A stretch of DNA of 64,000 nt from JABDMH01 sp965222645 (GTDB lineage Bacteria; Bacteroidota; Bacteroidia; Chitinophagales; Saprospiraceae): contig OZ244968.1 in assembly GCA_965222645.1 (NCBI GenBank), positions 5,208,001 through 5,272,000 of the forward strand, in the 5' to 3' direction. Numbering within the stretch: position 1 is the stretch's first letter; the number at the start of each line of letters is the position of its first letter. Position numbers and translations under genes: made by a program. Under the pieces are notes generated by a model, which was not told the DNA's origin, did no database searches, and worked only from the letters and a program-made list of their open reading frames with translations. Shown here piece by piece: positions 55,523-64,000 of the stretch.

Positions 55523-57193
55523 TCAAATTAAACTTTTGAACCTCGGCCTCTTGGGAGCAATGTCACCCAATCGTTCCTTCTTTTGTGCTTCGTAACCCGC
55601 AAAATTACCTTCAAAGAAGACGACCTCTCCATCGTCTTCGAATGCCAAAATATGTGTCGCCAATCGGTCGATAAACCACCGGTCGTGGGATATCACCAAA
55701 ACACATCCCGCAAATGCTTCAATAGCTTCTTCCAGCGCACGCAGCGTGTTGACATCGATGTCGTTAGTAGGCTCATCGAGGAGTATCACATTTCCGCCTT
55801 CCCTTAAAGTAATGGCCAGGTGCAATCTGTTTCGCTCGCCCCCGGATAGAACATTTACTTTTTTCTGTTGATCAGCACCCGTAAAATTAAATTTGCTCAA
55901 ATAAGCACGCGCATTTATTTCGGCGCCGGCGACATTTATTGTTTCGTCGCCCTGACTGATGACTTCGTAAATAGACTTTTCGGGAAGTAAGTCTTTGTGG
56001 CTCTGATCTACGTATGCAAGTCTCACAGATTCTCCGATTTCAATTGTGCCTGAGTCGGGCTTTTCTTCTCCCATAATCATGCGGAACAATGTCGATTTTC
56101 CTACACCATTTGGACCAATGATTCCAACAATGGCATTTTTAGGTATGGATAGATCTAATCCATCGATCAGCAATCTCTTACCATATCCCTTTTTAAGACG
56201 TTTTATTTCGATTACCTTATCACCCAGTCTTGGTCCCGGAGGAATAAATAATTCGAGCTTAGCTATTTTTTCCTTTATTTCCGCATTATTCATTTGCTCG
56301 TATGCATTCAGTCTGGCTTTTCCTTTAGCCTGACGTGCCTTTTGAGCGAGCCGTGTCCATTCGAGTTCGCGCTTTAATGTTTTTTGACGTTTGCTTTCTG
56401 CTTTTTCTTCAGCTGCAAGCCGCTTGGACTTTTGGTCGAGCCAGCTGCTGTAATTTCCTTCCCATGGTATTCCCTCACCGCGGTCCAGTTCGAGTATCCA
56501 GCCCGCAACATTATCCAGGAAATACCGGTCATGGGTAACCGCTATCACCGTGCCGGGGAAATTCTTTAAAAATTGTTCGAGCCAGTGGACACTTTCGGCA
56601 TCGAGGTGGTTTGTAGGCTCATCGAGCAGAAGGATGTCGGGCCTGCTCAAAAGTAAGCGGCATAAGGCTACCCGTCTCCGTTCACCTCCGGACATGACTT
56701 CCACTGGAGTGTCGTCCGGTGGGCAACGTAAAGCCTCCATCGCTACCTCCAGGGTGTGATCGAGCTCCCATGCATTGAGGTGGTCCATTTTCTCAAGGAG
56801 TTCGCCCTGTTTTTCAATGAGTTTCATCATTTCTTCGTCATCCATTGGCTCAGCGAGCCGGACAGATATAGCTTCGTAAGCTTTTGCTACGTCTGCAATG
56901 TGTTGAACACCCTCGGTCACTACCTCTTTGGCTGTTTTGGTTTCGTCCAGAATGGGCTCCTGGGCGAGGTACCCTATTTTGTATTCCTTGTCAAAACTCA
57001 CACTGCCATCAAAGTTTTGATCCAAACCGGCAATGATTTTAAGCAGGCTGGATTTACCTGATCCATTGAGACCCAAAACACCGATTTTAGCTCCGTAAAA
57101 AAAGGACAACCAGATGTTTTTTAATACTTGCTTCTGTGGAGGATATTTTTTGCTAACACCCTCCATGGCAAAAATCACTTTGTGGTCACTCAT
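55523..57193 (-). CDS. ettA: Energy-dependent translational throttle ABC-F protein EttA
   Basis: 556 residues, the standard EttA length. The first NBD has GLNGSGKSSLLKIIAG and MSGGERRRVALCRLLLSRPD; the second has GPNGVGKSTLFRMIMG and LSGGERNRLHLAITL. The arm and linker region includes KRLAAEEKAESKRQKTLKRELEW (cut: LAAEEKAESKRQKTLKREL). It binds the ribosomal E site and senses ATP/ADP. Its stop directly adjoins the tandem repeat array. Confidence 0.94.
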   Translation of the reverse strand: MSDHKVIFAMEGVSKKYPPQKQVLKNIWLSFFYGAKIGVLGLNGSGKSSLLKIIAGLDQNFDGSVSFDKEYKIGYLAQEPILDETKTAKEVVTEGVQHIADVAKAYEAISVRLAEPMDDEEMMKLIEKQGELLEKMDHLNAWELDHTLEVAMEALRCPPDDTPVEVMSGGERRRVALCRLLLSRPDILLLDEPTNHLDAESVHWLEQFLKNFPGTVIAVTHDRYFLDNVAGWILELDRGEGIPWEGNYSSWLDQKSKRLAAEEKAESKRQKTLKRELEWTRLAQKARQAKGKARLNAYEQMNNAEIKEKIAKLELFIPPGPRLGDKVIEIKRLKKGYGKRLLIDGLDLSIPKNAIVGIIGPNGVGKSTLFRMIMGEEKPDSGTIEIGESVRLAYVDQSHKDLLPEKSIYEVISQGDETINVAGAEINARAYLSKFNFTGADQQKKVNVLSGGERNRLHLAITLREGGNVILLDEPTNDIDVNTLRALEEAIEAFAGCVLVISHDRWFIDRLATHILAFEDDGEVVFFEGNFAGYEAQKKERLGDIAPKRPRFKSLI

Positions 57194-57437
57194 GCTAAAG
57201 ATTCTTTTTTCAATAGGGAGTGCGAAAATGCAAAATCAAACTGGAAATTCCAGCAATTAGATCCACACCATTGCTACTATCACAAGAGTTTGGGTCAACT
57301 TACAAGAGTGTTGTCAAATTGGTAAGGCTCCTTGAACCTACCGGGAGTGACGAGATCCTTAACAGATCACCCAACCTGAAAGTGGGAAATCTAGATCCCT
57401 GGCTTCTGGATCGACGTCAATTTTGGTCTAGAATGGC

Positions 57438-58028
57438 TTGCTTCAAAAAATTGTTGTTTTCCGGACTGCACTCTCTGACGTATCTTTGGTACAGACAATT
57501 GGAGTTGTAAAAAAGATATTGCCCAATTACACTTATACCGATTATCTGAATTGGGAGGGCCAATGGGAGATCATTGACGGTCTTGCCTATGCTATGAGCC
57601 CGTCCCCCTCACCCAGTCATCACTACATAGCATCTAATCTGAATCATTTGTTAGTAACACAAGTGAGGCAGTCAGGTTGCAATTGCCGAGTGTATCATCC
57701 GATAGATGTGGTGATTGAAGAAAACACAGTGGTAAATCCGGATCTGCTAATTGTATGTCATCCCATAAAGGAAAAATATCTGGATAAGCCTCCTACTCTG
57801 GTCGTAGAAATATTTTCACCGTCCACAAAGCTCAAAGATCAAATCACAAAATATGACCTTTACGAATCATTTGGTGTAAAATACTATCTAATGGTCGATC
57901 CGGATGCAAAGGAAATCACATCATATTGTCTAAACTCTGAGAATAAATATGATGAGATGGCAGAATTGTTTTTTTCTCTGGATCAACAATGTGAAATCGA
58001 ATTGGATCCGGACTTAATATTTGAGTAA
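57438..58028 (+). CDS. Uma2 family endonuclease-like (DUF820) protein
   Basis: Up to 196 residues. The PD-(D/E)xK core appears as NPDLLIVC (Asp), then LVVEIFSPSTKLKD (Glu) and the ITKYDLYESFGVKYYLMVDP tail with Lys. The YTYTDYLNWEGQWEIIDGLAYAMSP start is characteristic of the Uma2 family. The first about 25 residues lack homology-like character and the TTG start at 57438 is weak, so the true start may be nearer KKILPNYTY. Function of the family is not established; nuclease activity is predicted. Confidence 0.82.
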   Translation: MLQKIVVFRTALSDVSLVQTIGVVKKILPNYTYTDYLNWEGQWEIIDGLAYAMSPSPSPSHHYIASNLNHLLVTQVRQSGCNCRVYHPIDVVIEENTVVNPDLLIVCHPIKEKYLDKPPTLVVEIFSPSTKLKDQITKYDLYESFGVKYYLMVDPDAKEITSYCLNSENKYDEMAELFFSLDQQCEIELDPDLIFE

Positions 58029-58055
58029 AAAGGATTAAATCGCAAGAATTCGGTA

Positions 58056-59486
58056 TCATTTACACAGAATTTCATCTGTGGTGTCTCCGGCGATTTTTTC
58101 TATTAAATTCAATAAGTCGCAAATTGTACGTTCGGTAGTACCCAGATGCATTACGACCAGCCTCAGGAACCGCACTCCTTTTACTTCGGTACTGGTGATA
58201 TAAAAGGATTTGGTCCTGATTATTTTCTCCCGCAATCTCAATTGATCATATTTTTCAGGCTTATACCTAAAACAAATAATATTGGATTCTACCGGAAATG
58301 GGCTTTCAAAACCCGGGCGTTCTTTGATAATGTCTGCGAAGGCTCTTGTACGGTCGTAAATCGATTCTATAAATTCCGCCATTCCGGATTCACCGATTAC
58401 GGCCAGGACCAGAAAAAGCTTAAAGGCAATACCACCTTTTGTGCATTCTATTTGGTATGGCAGTACATCGTAACCGGGATTTTCTTTTTCATAAAAGAGA
58501 TAACTTCCTTTTTGAGCAAATGTTTTTTGAAAATCTTTTTTATTCTTAAATAAAAGAGCAGTACTCAGGGCCGAAGTCTGCATCATTTTGTGCGCATCCC
58601 ATGACAGAGAATCTGCCAGCTCAATACCTTTGAGTAGGTTCTTGTATTTTTCAGATAAAAGAGCAGTGGCTCCATGTGGGCTATCCACATGAAGCCAGAC
58701 CTCGTGTGCATTGCATATTGATCCAATTTCTTGCAGTGGATCGTATAGCCCGGTAGATGTGGCGCAGGCATTGACTACGACGGCCATAATTCTCAGGCCT
58801 TTTCGCTTTTGCTCGGTAATGATTTTTTCCAACTCTACAGCTATTACGACCTCATTTGCATCCGTTGGTATGGGAATGACAGATCTGCTACCCAGGCCAA
58901 CGATACTTACAGCTCGAGCTATCGAATAGTGTGCGTTATCTGGTGCAAGGACCACTAGATCCTGAGCTGGACCCTCCTTCCATGCCTGGGGATCGATCTT
59001 CGACCGTGCAGTGAGCATGGCATGTATATTTGACAGCGATCCTCCACCGGTGAAGAGACCGGAACCCTCACCATACCATCCTAATTTTTCAAGCATCCAG
59101 GAGACCAACTCAGATTCGACGGCAGCCGCAGCGGGCCCCATCTCATAAATAGACATCGGATTACCAATCACACCATGGATCAAATCTGCCACTCCTGCTG
59201 CTGGATGAGGGACTGCCACCTGGTGACCGATATATCCGGGATGGTGCATATGCATACTGTGATCTAAATATTGTTTTAGAAATTCCGGTAGAGTCGTAGG
59301 GGATAATCCCCCATGTCTTATTAAGTGGCCCAGATCAAGGGAGTTAGTCATTTCCTCCATTATCTGTAGATCGACGACATGAGTATCCCCAGCACAACTT
59401 TGCCCTACATAATTTGTCAAAACTTGCAGGGCTATGACAGCCATTTCTTCCAAGGTCTTTCCCTCCTTAGTTGCCCAATTTTTCAT
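58056..59486 (-). CDS. Group II PLP-dependent decarboxylase
   Basis: 476 residues of the aromatic/glutamate decarboxylase-like family. HHPGYIGHQVAVPHPAAGVA and GVIGNPMSIYEMGPAAAAVE are conserved (cut: GVIGNPMSIYEMGPAA). The PLP lysine is in SLSWDAHKMMQTSALSTA, with the PLP-contact Asp in EVWLHVDSPHGATALL, where Ser-Pro replaces the more usual Gly/Ala-Ala. The substrate amino acid is not clear; diaminobutyrate or an aromatic amino acid are possible. It converges with the Uma2 gene. Confidence 0.88.
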   Translation of the reverse strand: MKNWATKEGKTLEEMAVIALQVLTNYVGQSCAGDTHVVDLQIMEEMTNSLDLGHLIRHGGLSPTTLPEFLKQYLDHSMHMHHPGYIGHQVAVPHPAAGVADLIHGVIGNPMSIYEMGPAAAAVESELVSWMLEKLGWYGEGSGLFTGGGSLSNIHAMLTARSKIDPQAWKEGPAQDLVVLAPDNAHYSIARAVSIVGLGSRSVIPIPTDANEVVIAVELEKIITEQKRKGLRIMAVVVNACATSTGLYDPLQEIGSICNAHEVWLHVDSPHGATALLSEKYKNLLKGIELADSLSWDAHKMMQTSALSTALLFKNKKDFQKTFAQKGSYLFYEKENPGYDVLPYQIECTKGGIAFKLFLVLAVIGESGMAEFIESIYDRTRAFADIIKERPGFESPFPVESNIICFRYKPEKYDQLRLREKIIRTKSFYITSTEVKGVRFLRLVVMHLGTTERTICDLLNLIEKIAGDTTDEILCK

Positions 59487-59554
59487 CGTTTCAAAAGTAA
59501 CTTTTTTAGGTTTTTAATTTTCTATCTTGAGTATTGATTTAAAAAGCAACAGTT

Positions 59555-60127
59555 ATGACCGCGGAAAGGACGAGATGTGCATGGGCTGGTAGTTCAGAGC
59601 CTTATGTAAGTTATCATGACAAGGAATGGGGAGTGCCCCTTCACGATGATCAGAAACTTTTTGAAATGCTTTGTCTCGAAGGTGCCCAGGCCGGCCTTAG
59701 TTGGATTACAATTCTAAAAAAGAGGGAACACTACAGGAAGGTATTCGATTATTTTGATGCCAAGAAGATTGTGAAATATAATTCTGCGAAAATCGAAAAA
59801 CTATTGTCCGATCCTGGTATCGTGAGGAACAAGTTGAAAGTAAATGCCTTTATTACGAACGCCAGGTTATTTCTGGATATAAAAAATTCAGGTATTACGT
59901 TTGACGACTACCTCTGGCAATTTGTGGAAGGCGAAGCTATTATTAATAAATGGAAAAAAATGTCAGATGTACCTGTCACTACGCAGGAGAGTGACTTAAT
60001 GAGTAAGCAACTAAAAAAGAAAGGCTTTAAATTTGTTGGAAGTACAATTTGCTACGCTTTTATGCAAGCCGTGGGGATGGTGAATGATCACACTACAGAT
60101 TGTTTTCGTTGGAAGGAATGCCAGTAA
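59555..60127 (+). CDS. tag: DNA-3-methyladenine glycosylase I
   Basis: 190 residues. RCAWAGSSEPYVSYHDKEWG carries the first zinc Cys (RCxW) and the active-site region, QAGLSWITILKKREHYRKVF the substrate pocket, and the C-terminal NDHTTDCFRW has the other zinc ligands His and Cys. It removes 3-methyladenine from DNA. It is divergent from the decarboxylase gene, with 68 bp between starts. Confidence 0.96.
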   Translation: MTAERTRCAWAGSSEPYVSYHDKEWGVPLHDDQKLFEMLCLEGAQAGLSWITILKKREHYRKVFDYFDAKKIVKYNSAKIEKLLSDPGIVRNKLKVNAFITNARLFLDIKNSGITFDDYLWQFVEGEAIINKWKKMSDVPVTTQESDLMSKQLKKKGFKFVGSTICYAFMQAVGMVNDHTTDCFRWKECQ

Positions 60128-60156
60128 TAATAGTCAAGTCCAGAAGGGAGGACTAG

Positions 60157-60291
60157 TCAGCACTGCAGCTGGGCGTTGAGAAAAACAAGGGCAAATATCC
60201 AAATAAGACCCTTGATAAGAAAGAAGAGAAAACCTGCAACTCCCAGTCGTTTTAGCCATAATTGAAATTTGTTTCCGCTCTCTTCCTTCAT
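60157..60291 (-). CDS. Small membrane peptide, 44 residues
   Basis: The minus-strand ORF from ATG 60291 to TGA 60157 reads MKEESGNKFQLWLKRLGV, then AGFLFFLIKGLIWIFALVF, then LNAQLQC. It has a basic amphipathic N-terminus and one clear membrane segment at about residues 19-39, so it looks like a real small inner-membrane protein. It is convergent with tag, whose stop lies 30 bp away, and divergent from the nitrilase-like gene. The LKRxGxxGFLFFLIKGLIW pattern strikes me as a conserved Bacteroidota motif from memory; this needs a search. Confidence 0.6.
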   Translation of the reverse strand: MKEESGNKFQLWLKRLGVAGFLFFLIKGLIWIFALVFLNAQLQC

Positions 60292-60449
60292 GGCGGCAAA
60301 AGTATTAATTCTCCCCGATTATTGTTGACTAAGACGTCGAAATGCGTCTATTACTCGATAAATCCACTTGGTTAAATCGCAATTGCCTGCCCAAGTCAGG
60401 AATACTGGCTAACTTAGTATTTGCTTCGCGAAGGCCAATTATTTTGATC

Positions 60450-61751
60450 ATGGAACAGGATAGCATTTTTAGATTCTTATTTGCCGCTCTTATTCTGACC
60501 GTTTATGTCCCTTTGGTGAATGGACAGAAACCCTGGAGTTCATGGGTCTTTGAAAGCCAAAGGGCGGCCCTTCAACCCAATCACTGGATAGACTCATCCA
60601 TTGTTGATGGAACACCCAGATTGGTGATTCAGGGGAACGGTGAGAAGATTGTCAATGGGCGTTGGGAACGACATTTTGGTGTAGAAGGGATGGACTTTTT
60701 AAGAATTTCAATCTCTTATCAAATCGAACATGTGGAAGATCCTCATCGCTCCGTCCTGGCCGCTTTTGTATGGCGGGATGGTGCTGGAAAGCAAATCGGC
60801 CCAAAAGAATTTCCGGGGAAGAAACGGCAGGAAGTTGCTCAAGGGAGAATTATAGAGCAATCCTACTCTGTTCCGGAAGGGGCGCAAAGCATCGAGATGT
60901 CGCTAATATACAGATGGGATGAAGATGGTACTGTCTATTTCTCACAACCAAAATTGGAGAAGCTCTCATCACTACCCAAACGAATTGTAAAACTTGCTGC
61001 CGTACATCACAAGCCAAAACGCTCTGATACACAGCAAAATCTCGAAGCGTTTGGAAGACTCATTAGTGAGGCCGGTCAAAGAGGTGCGGATATTGTCTGC
61101 CTGGGAGAGGGAATTACGATGGTCGGTACCGGTCTGGATTACATGGCAGTAGCTGAAACAGTACCTGGACCCACTACAGAATATCTTGGGAGAATAGCCG
61201 CAGAGTACAATATGTACATCGTCGCAGGAGTGCTGGAAAAGAAGGAGCATATTGTCTTTAATACCGCTGTTCTTATCGATCGGGATGGTAATCTAGCAGG
61301 TAAGTATCGTAAAGTTTGTCTGCCCAGGGAAGAAATTGAGGGCGGAGTGAGTCCCGGGAATACCTTCCCTGTTTTTGAGACCGATTTTGGCACGATCGGA
61401 TTGATGATATGCTGGGATGTGGCATTTCCCGAACCTGCCAGAGCACTTGCCATGCAGGGTGCAGAAATTATTCTTATGCCGATTTGGGGTGGAAATCTTA
61501 ATCTTGCCAAGGCTCGAGCTATTGAAAATCAGATTTACCTTGTTTCTTCTACGTATGACCCCGATATGAGAACGGGAGTTTTTGACCTTGAGGGAAATCT
61601 AATCTGCGAGGGAACAGATGAGGCGCCTGTCGCGATGTCGGAAGTTGACTTAAACAAGCAAATTAACTGGCCCTGGCTCGGAGAATATAAGAATAGGATC
61701 CCTCAGGAAATGCCTCCAAAAAAATTGCTGACCGAAAGATTCAGGCAGTAA
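60450..61751 (+). CDS. Secreted carbon-nitrogen hydrolase (nitrilase superfamily) with extra N-terminal domain
   Basis: 433 residues from ATG 60450; an upstream frame start at 60342 has no signal. A signal peptide (FRFLFAALILTVYVPLVNGQ) is followed by an unassigned beta domain of about 170 residues. The nitrilase fold then begins at VKLAAVHHKPKRSDTQQNLEAFG. The catalytic Lys is in GKYRKVCLPREE and the Cys in IGLMICWDVAFPEPARA; the Glu is likely the E of VCLGEGITM. It hydrolyses an amide or nitrile outside the cytoplasm; the substrate is unknown. Secretion is unusual for this family. Confidence 0.86.
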   Translation: MEQDSIFRFLFAALILTVYVPLVNGQKPWSSWVFESQRAALQPNHWIDSSIVDGTPRLVIQGNGEKIVNGRWERHFGVEGMDFLRISISYQIEHVEDPHRSVLAAFVWRDGAGKQIGPKEFPGKKRQEVAQGRIIEQSYSVPEGAQSIEMSLIYRWDEDGTVYFSQPKLEKLSSLPKRIVKLAAVHHKPKRSDTQQNLEAFGRLISEAGQRGADIVCLGEGITMVGTGLDYMAVAETVPGPTTEYLGRIAAEYNMYIVAGVLEKKEHIVFNTAVLIDRDGNLAGKYRKVCLPREEIEGGVSPGNTFPVFETDFGTIGLMICWDVAFPEPARALAMQGAEIILMPIWGGNLNLAKARAIENQIYLVSSTYDPDMRTGVFDLEGNLICEGTDEAPVAMSEVDLNKQINWPWLGEYKNRIPQEMPPKKLLTERFRQ

Positions 61752-61752
61752 T

Positions 61753-62475
61753 TTACTGCAGCAGTTTTGACAATACGTTCTTATAGTCATCAAAAAATAA
61801 TTTGTTTGTCCGGTAGTGCTCCGTTTCTTCAAAATGGATAGGCTTGATTCCATCATTTGACAAATGGTAGATAGTGCTGCTGGGATAAGACATTAAAATC
61901 GGAGAATGTGTTGCGATGATTAATTGCGAATTTTTCTTCACCAACTCATCGAAAATAGCAAGTGCGGTCAGTTGTCGATTAGGTGATAGTGCCGCTTCAG
62001 GTTCGTCAAAAATATATAATCCGTGTCCCAGAAGTTTGAAATTGAGCACAGAAAGAAACGCCTCTCCGTGTGACTGACTGTGAAGAGATCTTCCTCCATA
62101 ACCCTGGAGATACTGGGTTTGATCCATATAGGAGGCGATATTGAAAAAACTCTCTGCACGCAAAAAGTACTGCTCAGAAGGGGTCTTAAAGCTCTTTATT
62201 GTCTCTACAAATCTATGCAAGTCTGAAGTAGATTTTGAAGAATCTAATTGTACGTTTTTAGTGCCTCCCTCCGGACTAAATCCGAGATGTACTGCAAGAG
62301 CTTCAATTAAGGTAGATTTTCCGGATCCATTTTCTCCCACAAAAAAGGTGACATCCTTATGAAAATCTATTTTTTCCGTTTTATGTACCACAGGGATATC
62401 AAATGGGAACCCTTTCGAAGGCATGTGCTCTTTATCCAGCAAGAGGGACTTTATGTAGGGTTTTTCTGTTAACAA
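61753..62475 (-). CDS. Small AAA-type ATPase (ABC/SMC-like, lone)
   Basis: 240 residues. Walker A is VGENGSGKSTLIEALA and Walker B is GLYIFDEPEAALSP; a His loop lies in IIATHSPILMSYP. The LQGYGGRSLHSQSHGEAFL segment stands in for the ABC signature. The C-terminus binds nothing recognisable. It starts at TTG 62475; no ATG is available. Its stop lies 1 bp from the convergent hydrolase. The family often has a partner nuclease, but none is next to it here. Confidence 0.85.
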   Translation of the reverse strand: MLTEKPYIKSLLLDKEHMPSKGFPFDIPVVHKTEKIDFHKDVTFFVGENGSGKSTLIEALAVHLGFSPEGGTKNVQLDSSKSTSDLHRFVETIKSFKTPSEQYFLRAESFFNIASYMDQTQYLQGYGGRSLHSQSHGEAFLSVLNFKLLGHGLYIFDEPEAALSPNRQLTALAIFDELVKKNSQLIIATHSPILMSYPSSTIYHLSNDGIKPIHFEETEHYRTNKLFFDDYKNVLSKLLQ

Positions 62476-62583
62476 ATCAACAATTCTTATAAAATCCCTA
62501 AGATCTCAATCGTAAACTTTTGATAAATCGTAATGGACCGTTGGGACAAATGCCGAGTCGAAATTTTCGTCTGGACAATCTTA

Positions 62584-63675
62584 TCACAAGGGCTTATTTG
62601 GAGAAGGCACAATCTCCCGCTCCTTTGCCCTTTTTTCCCATTCCGCTCGAGCCAGTTTTTGTAAATCTTCCACCGTGTCAGTTTCATCTACAATTTCAAT
62701 ACCCAGAAGTGTTTCCATCAGATCTTCCATGGTCACTAAGCCTGCTATCGATCCAAACTCATCACTGACGATAGCGAGATGTGATCGTTCGCGAGTTAGA
62801 TTTTCCATCAGCTTTGGCAATGCCATATTGTCCCGGATAAACTGGATCGGAATTTTTATCTCTTCCAGTTTGGTCTGATGACGGTCTGCAGCTACTTCCA
62901 TTAAAACCCTTTGTTTGAGCACCAATCCTGTGATGTCGTCCGGATGTGCAGCGTAGACCGGCATCCGCGAAAAAGACATATCTCCCTTTGAGTCATAGTA
63001 CTCACCACAAGTTGTGGCCTGAGATACTGATTTCATCACCGATCTCGGCGTCATAATATCTCGGACGGTGAGATCCTTCAATCGAAGGAGGTTTCTCATG
63101 ATTTTTGATTCGCTTTTGTGTAGTGCTCCTGTTTCCTCTCCTACATGGGTCATGGCAGCAATGTCGGCACGGCTGAGAACACTTTTGTTTTTGTCTTTTT
63201 TCAAAAATTTGGTAATCAATTGACTCAACCATACCAGAGGCCACAGAATCCAGATCAATATTCGAAGAGATTTTGCAGTAAATGGGGCAAGTTGTCTCCA
63301 TGCATTTGCACCAATTGTCTTCGGGATTATTTCTGACAAAATTAATATCGCCAAAGTCATTAGGCCGGCGATGATCGATTCATATCCGAGATGTACTCCG
63401 GCTATGGAAAAATGATTATTTCCAAACAACTTACCAGCTTGAGCTCCAACACCAATGGCTCCTACAGTGTGCGCAATTGTATTTAGAGTTAGGATGGCCG
63501 ACAATGGCTTGTCAATGTCCTTTTTATATCTCTGTAGCAAGATACCCGACTCTTGTCCATTCTGCACCTTTTGCCGTATGTACGGTGTCGTGACACTTAG
63601 CAACACGGCTTCCCATATGGAGCACAGGAACGAAAAAATAATCGAAATAGCGAAGAATAGGATCAATAAGGTCAT
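62584..63675 (-). CDS. CNNM/HlyC-type transmembrane protein with CBS domains
   Basis: 363 residues. The DUF21 (CNNM) membrane domain covers about 1-170 with hydrophobic segments such as TLLILFFAISIIFSFLCSIW and IIAGLMTLAILILSEIIPKT (the EIIPKT motif is typical). Two CBS repeats follow at about 195-330, with the TPRSVMKSV and VSDEFGSIAGLVTMEDLMETLLG segments. The usual C-terminal CorC_HlyC domain is absent. It is a likely Mg/Co ion transporter or regulator. Confidence 0.92.
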   Translation of the reverse strand: MTLLILFFAISIIFSFLCSIWEAVLLSVTTPYIRQKVQNGQESGILLQRYKKDIDKPLSAILTLNTIAHTVGAIGVGAQAGKLFGNNHFSIAGVHLGYESIIAGLMTLAILILSEIIPKTIGANAWRQLAPFTAKSLRILIWILWPLVWLSQLITKFLKKDKNKSVLSRADIAAMTHVGEETGALHKSESKIMRNLLRLKDLTVRDIMTPRSVMKSVSQATTCGEYYDSKGDMSFSRMPVYAAHPDDITGLVLKQRVLMEVAADRHQTKLEEIKIPIQFIRDNMALPKLMENLTRERSHLAIVSDEFGSIAGLVTMEDLMETLLGIEIVDETDTVEDLQKLARAEWEKRAKEREIVPSPNKPL

Positions 63676-64000
63676 GTCACTTGCACTTTTCTATAAGCGA
63701 TCAAATGTACCTAAAAAAGGTGAATTCTCAGAAGACATAATTATAACTGGTAATGTGTAAGTATAAGTAGGACAATTGCTTAAGATGGATTTATGGCAGA
63801 TTTTTTCAAATCACTTTGCCTTTCTCTGGAGTGTGGACATTAGCCCGGAGAGTAATTTTCTTCGCATCATAACCACAGTTGCAATCTTGGTATACGTTTC
63901 GAAAAATTGAATGGGAACTTGTTCAGGCTTTGATACGCTTCCCTTATAAATAATTGATAATCAGGTACTAATGGCCATTGGAATTTGTAAAATTTATGTT
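63676..64000. other. Right-edge non-coding region
   Basis: No gene that I can support. A 41-codon plus-strand ORF at 63785-63910 is present but looks spurious. The 15-mer AATTGATAATCAGGT at 63952-63966 is shared exactly with the tandem array at 54498-54512, which suggests another repeat block continuing beyond the window. Confidence 0.5.

Noticed and set aside
57194..57437. Gene or tRNA in the gap between ettA and the Uma2 gene
   Set aside because: An open frame runs 57220-57510 but lacks any domain, and I see no cloverleaf. I regard it as non-coding.
63785..63910. 41-codon plus-strand ORF (MDLWQIFSNHF...)
   Set aside because: Short, no promoter or conserved signature seen; too weak to call as a gene.

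Overview
The window looks like a chromosome segment of a Bacteroidota bacterium, most likely of the Saprospiria/Lewinella type (lineage is inference). The signs are a SusC/SusD pair, two secreted proteins with type IX secretion (T9SS) C-terminal sorting domains, a GIN-domain (DUF2807) protein, DUF3127, an IscS-IscU-IscA cluster, and promoters that fit the Bacteroidota pattern TTTG-N19..21-TAnnTTTG. I see no tRNA, rRNA or CRISPR array.

Layout. 1-14.0 kb is a nutrient-uptake and catabolic locus. It holds the start of an enolase-superfamily dehydratase, a short-chain dehydrogenase, an RraA-type aldolase, two large FG-GAP/ASPIC-UnbV lipoproteins transcribed divergently, SusD-like and SusC-like outer-membrane proteins, and a divergent LacI-type regulator. 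A perfect 20-bp palindrome lies just upstream of the regulator. No glycoside hydrolase is visible, so a sugar acid or similar small substrate seems more likely than a polymer. 14-20.6 kb holds a GDSL lipoprotein, TesB thioesterase, a GEVED/T9SS protein, a FadL-like porin and an unusual secreted Tyr-rich/Ser-Arg-rich protein. 20.8-28 kb holds proS, DUF3127, a Trp-repeat secreted protein, peroxiredoxin, M23 peptidase, meaB and a short mutA-like gene. 28.1-30.2 kb is the isc cluster. 30.2-35.6 kb holds a GIN-domain protein, enoyl-CoA hydratase, PqqB-like hydrolase, BI-1, M48 protease, rpsT and HU. 35.7-46.7 kb is mostly housekeeping: cystathionine synthase/lyase, thiolase, radC, ABC exporter, glycosyltransferase, gyrB, tsaE, alanine dehydrogenase and an ACT protein.

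46.8-47.5 kb is a RibD-C/DHFR-like gene broken by a 194-bp MITE-like insertion. Its terminal inverted repeats and 4-bp CTAG duplication are visible, and removing it in silico restores one reading frame exactly. 47.6-54.4 kb holds an S9 peptidase, a T9SS protein, glycyl-tRNA synthetase and prfC. 54.47-55.51 kb is a non-coding tandem array of about 157-160 bp units with TTGATAATCA palindromes. The remainder has ettA, a Uma2 nuclease-like protein, a PLP decarboxylase, tag, an unlisted 44-aa membrane peptide, a secreted nitrilase-like hydrolase, a small AAA ATPase and a CNNM-type CBS membrane protein.

The strongest candidates for undescribed biology are the MITE, the tandem array, the charge-segregated Ser/Arg protein, and the uptake locus with its operator.
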